DNA of 25,531 bases from Gonium pectorale (taxonomy: Eukaryota; Chlorophyta; Chlorophyceae; Chlamydomonadales; Volvocaceae), in assembly GCA_001584585.1 (NCBI GenBank), contig LSYV01000060.1, forward strand, positions 444,632 to 470,162. The letters run 5' to 3'. Numbering within the stretch: position 1 is the first letter of the stretch; every line of letters begins with the position of its first letter. The translations under genes were made by a program, and so were the position numbers. The notes under the pieces were generated by a model that had not been told where the DNA came from, did no database searches, and worked only from the letters and a program-made list of their open reading frames with translations. Below, piece by piece: positions 9,775 to 18,482 of the stretch.

Positions 9775-12700
9775 ATGGGTCAGGGTCAGAGCGCCAACAA
9801 GGACGCCATCGCCCAGATGGCGAAGCAAAAGACCGCATATCTGCCGCCGCTTGGGCCCCCTAACCCTGTGAGCCGATGTTCACACAGCGCTTGCCGCTTT
9901 TGCTTGCGCGCTTCCATGTACGCGAGCAACTTAGCCAGGCCACACAGGCTGAATCCGATTTTTGCAATAAGCATACCATGATCCATACCGTGATCTCGCC
10001 AACTCCGCTTGGTGGAGCGGAATCCGACCGGCGTCTACGGTATCTGCGTGGAGTCGTACCGGCCTCACACACCCGTTTGCATCTCCCCCACCTCTGCCCC
10101 CCTTCGCTCCACGCCCCTCTCAGGCCAACCCGCTGGTGTACTTTGACGTCTCGCTGGGGCGCTATGGCGACGCCACGCCCCTGGGCCGTATCGTCATGGT
10201 GGGTGGAGGCATTTGCTGCGACGAGCCCGGGTCCCCGAGCTCGAGAACCAATTCAATATGCGAAGGGTGATTTGTTTCGGGGGTTGGGGGCATGCCTATC
10301 CCAGGAAGGGTGGAGGGGACCCTGGCACGGTCTGTTGCATGGACAGTTGGACACCCACCCACCCCGGCCGCGTGCCGATGCGCCCCCCGTCCTGCCCGCA
10401 GGAGCTCAAGGCTGACGTGACGCCCCGTACGGCGGAGAACTTCCGGCAGCTGTGCCTGCGGGAGCCGGGCAAGGGCTACAAGGCCTCCCGCTTCCACCGC
10501 GTCATTCCTAGCTTTATGTGCCAGGTGCGCGGCCAGCTGTCCACGACTGGGATGTGTGGGATATGTCCCGAGGGGGAGCGGGTCTAACACCTCGAGGCCG
10601 GTGCCCAGACCCTCGACCCAAGTGCGCGGCCACTGGGATGGGAGCGGTCGGGTCTTGCTGATACGAACAGAGGCTTGGGCCCAAAAGGCGGGTGCCCAGA
10701 GTTGCTTTACTGGGCCGCTGTGAATGGAGGGCTCTGGGATTGCAAGGCGTCCTCGCATGGAGTCCTGCGCCTCGGGATCCGGGTGTAGGGCTACGCAATG
10801 AGCGGTTGCGCGAGAGTTCCGGGGGCGGCGCAGAGCGGCGGGGTGGGGGCGGCACGGGCAATGCATGGCCATGTGGCAGCCGCCTGTGGGTGCGGCAGGA
10901 GTGCGGCGAGGGAATGAAGGGCGACGGCGAAGGGCGCCCTTCCACAGGCGTAGGGGAGCAGACGCTCCTTGCGCGTGCACCCCATGCTGCAGCTCAGCCT
11001 GCCAGCGTGACACTGCCGGTCGCACACCTCAGTGCGGTGCCGCACACCGCACATGCGCCTCGAGAAAGCTTCCCTCATGAGGACGCCTTGACGACCCATT
11101 ATGCCCAGGGCGGTGACTTCACTCGCGACAACGGCACTGGCGGCGTCAGCATCTACGGATCGCGCTTCGAGGATGAGGTGTGGGCGGTCAACGGGAGTCG
11201 GGTGTTTGTGCCGTGACACGGGGGGCCGAGCCGCAACGAGGATGGAGAATCAATCTAATGACAGGGCGACGGGACCGGGCGGGGGGGCCTGTCCACGGGG
11301 CCTGTCTGGGGCGTGTGGGCGGGGCCCGGCGGCTGGATACCAAGAGACGCGATGGGCACACGGCCCGGCCTCCAAAGCCTTGCGCAGTAGCGTCGCGCAT
11401 CGGTCATGACAGGCGTTTGTGGGGATCTTGCTTGTGGGTCACTGGCGGACCGACCGACTGCCCCTGCTGCCTGGCCGCCTGGACGGCCGCATCAGTAACC
11501 AAACGGATTGCACGATCATGCGGTGGGAGCGGGCGCGAGCGGCGCCCATCGCCACGCGGATCGAGCGCAGCCCCGCGCCAACCCCAAGTCAGTGCGGTAG
11601 TCATTGGAGTCGCCCAGGGTGTCCAGCCGGCGGCTCGCTCGCCCCATGCGTGTGGAGAGGCAGTCCAGCCGCACCCACGCGGGCCTGTGCGGCAACCCCT
11701 CCCCGTGGGCATGCGCACACATCTAGTCGGCCCTTCGGACCCGCCGTGACCGCCCGCCCGCCCGCCCGCCCTGACCACCCGCCCGCCCGCCCGCCCGCTC
11801 GCCCCTGCGACAGAACTTCAAGCTAACGCACACGGGCCCCGGCGTGCTGTCCATGGCCAACGCCGGACCCAACACCAACGGCAGCCAGTTCTTCCTGTGC
11901 ACCGCCCAGACCTCCTGGCTCAACGGCAAGCACGTCGTGTTCGGGCAGGCGAGTGGCCAGGGATGAAGAGGGTTTGGAGAACAATCACAACAACAGTACA
12001 CATTCGGTACTACTGTATCGTGACCGGTTGAGATGCAGCCCTCGTTGCCCACTCCTGTCCCTTTCACACACTGCCCTCGTATGATGCACGGCTTGCCTAT
12101 TGCGTACGGCATGTACGGCGTTGCGTTGCGTGGTTGTGCGGGGAGCGCAGGTGGTGGAGGGCTACGAGGTGGTCAAGGCCATCGAGGCGTGCGGCAGCCG
12201 CAGCGGCGAGACCGCGTTTGACGTCATGATCGCCAACTGCGGCGAGCTGCCCGCGGGTGGGTGGGGCGGTGGGCTGGGTGGGGGTTTGCTCAGTCCGTGG
12301 GTAGGTTGGTAGCTGGGTGGGCGGCTGGGTGCAGCGGAGGCCGTTCGGGAGTGGTGCTGCAGACAGACGGCGGGTTCTGGCACACAGGGCGGTAATCGCT
12401 GGTCGCGAGGGTTGGGCCTCGGTCCCCGGCGCTGCAGCCGGCACCGGCCGCGACGGGCGCTCCGGCACTGCGCGGTGGCCGCCGNNNNNNNNNNNNNNNN
12501 NNNNGTGATGATGTCGATGTAGGACCCAGTTCCCGAGGCAGTCGAAGGGGTGATGTCCCTGCATGTCAGTTCGGCGGCGACCACCACCGTAGCCCCCGAT
12601 GCGGCCCAGAATTCTCTCTGGGGTGACCCTATGCAATGCCGTGTTGGGGTGCGCCTAGTCTGGTCCTACGTCGCCCGTGTGTGCGCCCGGGATGACGCAC

Positions 12701-13382
12701 TTCGCCAGGCGCCCTATTGATGCGCCCTGACTTCTGAGGGCAACCGCGAGGGAGGGCCCGAGTGCACCGCTGGCGCGTCTGGTACACAGCAGCATCATAG
12801 GGATGTCAGCTCAGTAGCTGCCCGCCCATTCCCGACTCAAGGTCAAACGCGTCGCTTGCGCCCCTGGCCGCAGGTGCGGCTGGCGCGGCCGCCGCCGGTC
12901 GGCAGCAGGCGGCTCGCGGCGGCGCCATGGGCGCCTCGGCCCGCAGCTTCAGCACGCTGGCGGCGGCCCCCGCCAGGGCCTTCGGCAGCAGCGGCGTCTG
13001 CAGGTGGGTGCCTGGGGATGGGCTTTGCTCGTATGGGCTTTGCCCCGATAGACGCCGAGTGCTGAGTGCCTTCTTTGTCTGTCGTTGACGGCGGCGGCGC
13101 CGAGCCGTCGGGGCGGTACTGCGTTTCGCGCAGCGCGGACCCATTCCCGCGGCCCCACTTGCGTGGTTGCTCACCAACTTGTACCAGTACCCCACTGACC
13201 CTACGTAAACCGCCGCCCGCCCGCCCCGCCGCTTCCCGGCGCGCTGCTTGGACAGGACCGCCGTCTGCCCCCAGCGCGCCCGCGCCCCGATGGCGCCGGT
13301 CCGCGCCGCCGCCGCGGTGCGCCCCCAGGCGGCGCTTGCGGCTCGCTCCGCACTGCAGGCCGCCCGCCTGCTGGCCCTGTGA
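9775..13382 (+). CDS. Cyclophilin (peptidyl-prolyl cis-trans isomerase), N-myristoylation signal
   Basis: Cyclophilins catalyse cis-trans isomerisation of peptide bonds before proline. Supported exons: 9775-9867, 10124-10198, 10402-10524, 11109-11177, 11814-11948 and 12151-12256, giving 200 residues in phase. The enzyme domain starts near residue 33 ([11 protein letters not shown]). Residues that match cyclophilin A, all at a constant offset of 34, are R89 (R55), F94 (F60), Q97 (Q63), Q145 (Q111), F147 (F113), W155 (W121) and H160 (H126), so it should be active. The start MGQGQSAN fits the N-myristoylation pattern. Intron 5 begins with GC. After CGELPA the 3' end is uncertain. Two phase-compatible exons, 12874-13003 and 13256-13382 (stop TGA), would add an Ala/Arg-rich tail and give 285 residues. 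Without splicing after exon 6 a stop occurs at 12310-12312. Core certain, tail tentative. Confidence 0.9.
11749..11805 (+). repeat. CCCG microsatellite before cyclophilin exon 5
   Basis: Two blocks of CCCG units are separated by CTGACCA. They lie at the 3' end of intron 4, immediately before the acceptor CGACAG at 11813, and may supply its pyrimidine tract. Confidence 0.8.
12255..12284 (+). other. G-quadruplex-type motif at the exon 6 donor
   Basis: Runs of three or more G separated by one to four bases (GGG-T-GGG-T-GGGG-CGGT-GGG and on) begin at the last bases of cyclophilin exon 6 and cover the proposed GTGGGT donor. The pattern fits the standard four-run quadruplex rule; folding is inferred. 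Confidence 0.6.
12485..12504. other. Assembly gap (20 N)
   Basis: Twenty undetermined bases lie within proposed intron 6 of the cyclophilin gene. The true gap size is unknown, so an exon could be missing here. Confidence 1.
12874..13382 (+). other. Tentative 3' exons of the cyclophilin gene
   Basis: The two segments 12874-13003 and 13256-13382 have strong signals (acceptor CCCCTGGCCGCAG, donor GCAG|GTGGGT, acceptor CTTGGACAG). They continue the phase left by exon 6 and by each other. The encoded tail is low complexity, with [16 protein letters not shown] and [19 protein letters not shown] follows the stop by 464 bases, which suits a volvocine 3' UTR. Against this, the minus strand also has an acceptor (CCACCTGCAG) and an open frame ending in [12 protein letters not shown] across the first segment, so the strand is not certain. 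[15 protein letters not shown] also looks like an organelle targeting peptide, so it could be the start of a different gene. Confidence 0.4.
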
Positions 13383-13797
13383 GCGAGCTGCCGCGCTGGC
13401 GGCTCAGCCTCACCTCGCTTCGAATCGCTTTTTCCAACGGATGGGAACACGGAGCCGATACGCGATGGCCCGTGGGTGTTGGCGGTGGGGTACTGGGGCA
13501 CCGGAGTGGAGATGCGATTGAAAGGCCGGTCGGACTGTGTTGAGTCGAGTGTATCGGACCCGCGGGCACTGCCGCGAGGCAGCTGCTTGATGGGGAAGGG
13601 AAGGTCCTTCGCACCTTCGCTGGTCAGGTGGCCAGGATGGCGTCGCGGATTCCAGGCTGTTGTTGTCGCTGTTGTCGACACCGCAGGGTTGGTTCCTGCT
13701 GTGTGTTGTGTTGGAGTTACCGGGGTTGGCGAGCTTGATCGCAGTCGGGAGAGATTTGGAAGGTCCGGTACGGCGTACGGCGTCCCGGCGTGCGGCT

Positions 13798-13832
13798 CAG
13801 TTGAACGGCGGTTGGGCGCTGCCGTTCAACTG
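13798..13832 (+). repeat. Inverted repeat with 12-bp stems
   Basis: The left arm CAGTTGAACGGC (13798-13809) pairs perfectly with the right arm GCCGTTCAACTG (13821-13832) around an 11-base loop. It lies 14 bases before the TGTAA signal in the putative cyclophilin 3' UTR. Confidence 0.9.
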
Positions 13833-13845
13833 ACAGCATGCTGCG

Positions 13846-13850
13846 TGTAA
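13846..13850 (+). terminator. TGTAA polyadenylation signal
   Basis: TGTAA is the usual polyadenylation signal of Chlamydomonas nuclear genes. This copy is on the plus strand, 464 bases after the proposed stop at 13380-13382, and would end the cyclophilin transcript near 13865. Confidence 0.5.
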
Positions 13851-13865
13851 GCGTGTGCCTGTCTG

Positions 13866-16206
13866 AGCGTCCGAACCCGCCTGCCGCCCGGTGCTAGCTT
13901 CTGGCTGTACGCTTCGTCATACGACTTCTCGTATACCTCTCAAATGTGGATCGCGTACGGTACACGTGGCGGGGTCCCTTATTCCTGGCCCCTGCTGCCC
14001 CGTGGCGCAATCAAGCAGCAGCGCAGCTGACCGTCGGGCACGCCCCCGGATCCATGACCCGCGAGCACCCCCCGTGTGGTTGTTGGAGGCGCCCACAGGC
14101 ACGCAGCAATGGACGGCAGCCCAGTTAGCAGCAGCGGACGAGAAATGCGGGCGCAGCTGAGTCCCCCGCATGATCTCGCATTGCACCACTGCGCCTCGCC
14201 TCGTGAGCAAAAGTGAGGGAACCCACATCTACGGGCGTTCCCATCCGAAGGCGCAGATATGAGTAGGGCGGGCAGGTTGATACCAGGCAAGGGCAACGCA
14301 CCTGTGTCGATGAGGAGACGGGCCCTTCCTGTCCCAGCGGAACCAGCTTGCCATCGTCTTGATAACCTCCATTAACCTCTGAGCGCCGTCGGACCGGTGA
14401 CCGCGACAACAACAACACCGCAGCTAAACCTGGACAAGTAATGGTTAACCAGGTGAAGTTCGACAAACCGGATAAGCTGGTTGGCCGGTCTTTTGGGGGG
14501 TCTCTGTACCCGCCCACCCTACCGGAAACGTCACGCCTTCGGGCGTGTATGGCCGTAGAGGCGGGCTCCCTCTTTCTGTGCAGGTTTCTCTTTTTTCCCC
14601 ACCTGACTGGATGCGATGGAGCAGCCTCCCCCCGCTCCGCTGGTTGCATCGGTGGCTGCGACCTGCTGCGAGCTGTGGGGTTTGTTCAGGTGCCGAGCCG
14701 CAGACGTTGTGATGAGGGCGAATCGGGACGGGAGGGCGAATCGGGCGATCGTGCGCAGCGCTGCGAAGACGTTTGTGGGTGGTGGATGGCGGGACGCAAT
14801 GCGTGTGAGCACCAAGCATACCGGAAGTGTCCGAAACCGGATGCGAACATCGTAGATTGAGTAGATGCAACGGAATGCGACGTACGGTGCTGTGCCGAAC
14901 ATAGCGCATTGGTACACAGCTGCGGTGTGGAGGCGAACGGCTCCAGCGCTCGTCACTGGGAGAGGCGGCTGGCGGTTGTTGCGATGGCAGCCCGACCTGC
15001 CGTTGACATGCACTATAGTCGGAAAACTATACCGTATCTGGAGCGGAATTGAAAGGAAAACCGGAAACAGAAAGTTACATGCGGCCGTGGCCTGACGAAG
15101 GCATAACATACATAGAATCCCAGGCTCACCAGGCAACCCATGTTGGGAACTCGCAGTTGCGTGGAATTGGCCGCCCAACACACGCTTGTACACGCTCATC
15201 ATCGCCACACACACACGCCGCTCCATCAGAATCAGAAAAATTAGCAATGCTCAAAACAGGGGATCCCTCCGGGCCTCACTCGCTCCGTCTCAAATCCTCG
15301 TACACTTGGTTCCATCCAACAAAACCGCAAATAGGAATGCACGCTCACACCCTCGTAACACTTTGGCGCCGGGTGACGTCGTTGGACGCACAGAGACCGG
15401 AGACGCGGAACGCAGTCAATTACCACGCTGGCAGTATGAATCGGCCATTTTGCAATACCGTACAATACCATACTAAGAAGCTAGAAGGACAAGACCGACA
15501 GCAAGCAAGGGGATGGCAGCAAGGGCGCCCGCCCGCCCGCCGCAGCCGCCACATAATCGAAATCCAGAAGACAGTGCAGCGAGTGGCTAATGGAGCCACC
15601 GCCCTTACGCTCGTTGCATGCCAGGCCAGAGGCTTGGCTTTGCGCTTGGGTCATGAGCCCCATGCCCTCCAGACACCGAAAACTGTGCCCTCGGTCAGTG
15701 TTTCCCCATGCCTTCAGCCGCCTGCTTGACGCCCCTTCACGACGCACCAACGTGCCGGCCGTCCCGCGTCACGTGCTGAGTACGTTGACCGTCAATGTTG
15801 AGGGATAGTTTTGGAATGCTTTCACAAACACAACAAACACGGTGTCCCTCTCAAGTATCATTCCCCACGGGGCTACAAGGACATCCAGCGCCGTATAACG
15901 GTATTGCACAAAGACCGCGGACGGCACGCCACGCAGCGCAGCGGGCCGCTACCCGCCACCAAACTGCCAAGCCGCCGCGCACTTCGTGAAAGAAATGGGT
16001 GCGGAATATACTTGGGGAGGCACCAGCGGCTGCCGCTTAAAGCGCCGGCCGCTATGCGGCGCGACAGAAACAACCGATACAACATCCGCCCTCCATCCCT
16101 CGTAGCCCCATCCTTGCAGTAGTCCTCAGGACTCAGAACCACGGCACGGCACGGCGCATAAGCGGGCCCGCGGGCATAAGTAATACATCGGATCCCCTCC
16201 GTACAT
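13866..16206. other. Convergent intergenic region, no gene recognised
   Basis: This lies between the 3' ends of the cyclophilin gene and VTC2. Open frames of up to about 240 codons exist on both strands, but none has a recognisable domain or coherent splice signals. Small structures only: a near-exact direct repeat of GAGGGCGAATCGGG near 14715-14746 and a short CCCG run near 15527-15541. I found no minus-strand TGTAA for VTC2 within about 700 bases of its stop. Confidence 0.5.
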
Positions 16207-18482
16207 TCAGCAGCGCGCGCCGCCTGCGCCCGCGCTGACGGCGCTGCCCGCGTCGCCGAAGCACATCTCCGCTACGGCCATGAAGCGCGCCTCGTCCAGG
16301 GACACCGCCGCCAGCAGCCGGGCCGCCCAGCCTTCGTCTGCCACCTCATAGTCCTCCCGGCGCTTGAGCACCAGGTGGCCGGCGACCTCGAACGACGCCG
16401 GGTTGACGCCCGTGTCCAGCAGCTCGTCCGGCACAACACCCGCCGCCTGGCGCTCCGCATAGCACTGCGGCATCACAAAGACGCGGCGCCCCGCATCCGA
16501 CACAAGCAGGTTGAACGGCTGGTTGGCAGCCTGCATGCGCTGCGCCGCCACGCCCACCACCGCCGCCACGGCCGCCAGGCCGTCGGCGCCGCCAGCCGCC
16601 GGCTCCACCACAAAGGCGTGCACCGGGTAGCCGAGCAGTCGCGAGACCCGGACGGTCCCGGCGCCGCCGGCAAACTCATCGTACCGACGCTTGTGCAGCA
16701 CGCCGGCCTCCGCCGCCGCCGCCTCGGCGCCAGGCACGGCGGGGAGGCCCAGGCGGCCCGGCAGCAGCGCGGTGGGCGACGCGCTCGATGGGCAGCGGCA
16801 GCGGCAGGTGGTAAGTGTGGAAGTGCAGGTGGTTGATGGTGCCGAAGGCGCCCAGCGAGTTGTAGCCCACCCTGAAGGACGGCGAGCCCATCTCCCGCGC
16901 AAACTGCAGCGCCAGCGCCACGCTGCCGGCGTCCAGCGCCTGCGGCAGCCGGTCGAGCACCCGCGGCAGCAGCAGCACATGGCCATAGTCGATCGGCGAG
17001 ACGTTGATGAGAACCAGGTGCGGGCTGGCGGCGTCGCCGCCTCCGGCGGCGGTGCCCAGTGGCGCGGCCGGCGCAAGCAGGCGCTGCGCAGCCGCTGCGC
17101 CGCCGGCGCTGCCAGACGCGCCCGAGGGCTGGAAGGCGAGCAGCACCTCCCCCATGGCGGCCTTGAGGAAGTTGAACTTGTCGGGGTTGAAGGGCTGCAC
17201 CACGCGGTCGGCAGCGAACTCGGTGGGGCGCTTCTTGGTGGCGCGCCCCTCGTTCAGCTGCGCGATGAAGCCCAGGCCGCCGGGCAGCACGCGCGAGGGG
17301 CACTGCGTCACGTCGTACCTGCGGCCCGGCGGGATGGCGGGGGGCAAACGGCAAAAGGTCAACGAGGCAGGAAGGAGGAAGTCGCGAAGGAAAGTGATTG
17401 CGGGTCAGGCGGTCTTCGGCGGGCCGGTGCCGAGGCCGGCTTAACGTTCTGCCAGGGCTGCCAGCGAGCATGTTCATACATCAACTCAGACGCCGTCCGT
17501 ACCGCCGCCGCCCCTGTGAGGCCCTACGAGCCCAGCCCCCCGGGCACCTGCCCACCTGAACATGTCCCGGTCGACCCGGTCCTCCCACATAGTCATCAGC
17601 GCCGACGCCAGCAGGCTGCGGACCGGCACCTCCGCCAGCCCGCCCTCCGAAACCACCCCCGGGCTGCTGCTGCCAGCGTCGAGCGAGCCCCGGCCGCCAC
17701 CGCCGGGGCGCACCACGTCGCTAGCGTGGCGGCGGGGGAGATGGCGGCCGCCGCCACCAGTGTGGGCAGCGGCCGGCCCGGCAATCGCGGGCGCCATTGC
17801 CTTTGCGTGAGCGGGCGAATCCCACGGAAGCGGCTTTGTCACGGCCGTCAGGGGAAACGCCGCGGCGTCGTCTGGGGACAGCAGCGGCGGGACGCTGGCG
17901 ACACCGGTGACCGCGCCGATGGCCAGCGGGAGGTCGTTGAAGGTGCAGGGGCTGCCGCCGCAGCCGCCGAAAGGCGCCAGCGCATCGAGCGACGGCATCG
18001 GCGAGTCACACCTGCACACAGGGGAGGAAAACAGGTAGACTGAGAATAAATTATTTAATTGAAAAAATCCTTCTCTGCAGGACGCAACAGGAGCATGGCA
18101 TGGACATGTGTCCGACAGGCGGGGCTGACGGCCGTCAACGTGCGTCGTTAACATCATTACATCCCTGGGCCCCGCCCCAGTTGCAAAAGAGTAAGCGAGC
18201 CGACAATCTGCCGAGAACGCGACGGGAGAAAGGCCTAACGGCGACATTGGACGAGAAACCCTACCTGGGCTCGGAGAAGAAGTCTGGCACGAATGGGATG
18301 GAGTCGACACGCGGAAGCTTGCCAAAAGGAGCTTCGGCTAGCTGAGACTGGAAGCTGTAGACGGGCACCGCCGCGTTCAGGCACGATGCCACTGTCTCCG
18401 CCGCGGATGGCGCCATTGGCGCAGGCGGGGTTGGGCGATGCCGCACAAGCTCATGTAGAACCGCAATCGCGTCAGTCGCCAT
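16207..18482 (-). CDS. VTC2: GDP-L-galactose phosphorylase (frame broken by one base)
   Basis: VTC2 converts GDP-L-galactose and phosphate to L-galactose 1-phosphate and GDP, the committed and usually controlling step of the Smirnoff-Wheeler ascorbate route. Exons: 18482-18265, 18011-17556 and 17318-16207, with good GT-AG junctions; Arg codons are split at both. Family blocks are TMWEDRVDRDMFRYDVTQC, GFIAQLNEGR, KKRPTEF, INVSPIDYGHVLLLPRVLD, GYNSLGAFGTINHLHFH, PFNLLVSDAGRRVF, MPQCYAERQA and GHLVLKRREDYE. The HIT-type motif is H388-L-H390-F-H392; the plant enzymes have Gln at the last place. Just after PLPLPIER the frame shifts: minus-strand GAGCGCGTCGCCCACC carries one base more than needed for the family ERAPT block. 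Removing the base at 16779 gives a continuous 594-residue frame with every later block intact, so an assembly error is likelier than a dead gene. Residues 1-200 are poorly conserved. Confidence 0.9.

Noticed and set aside
13375..13440. tRNA-like box (CGCTTCGAATCGC then a T run)
   Set aside because: It resembles a B box with a terminator, but I find no acceptor stem, A box or cloverleaf in the preceding 80 bases.
12806..13681. Minus-strand frame of 291 codons across the tentative cyclophilin tail
   Set aside because: It has a plausible acceptor and end but no recognisable domain, and it runs through plus-strand exon and intron alike; kept only as an alternative strand for the tail.
14531..15247. 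Minus-strand frame of 238 codons in the convergent spacer
   Set aside because: It has mixed composition, many Cys and rare codons, no domain, and lies where 3' UTRs are expected.
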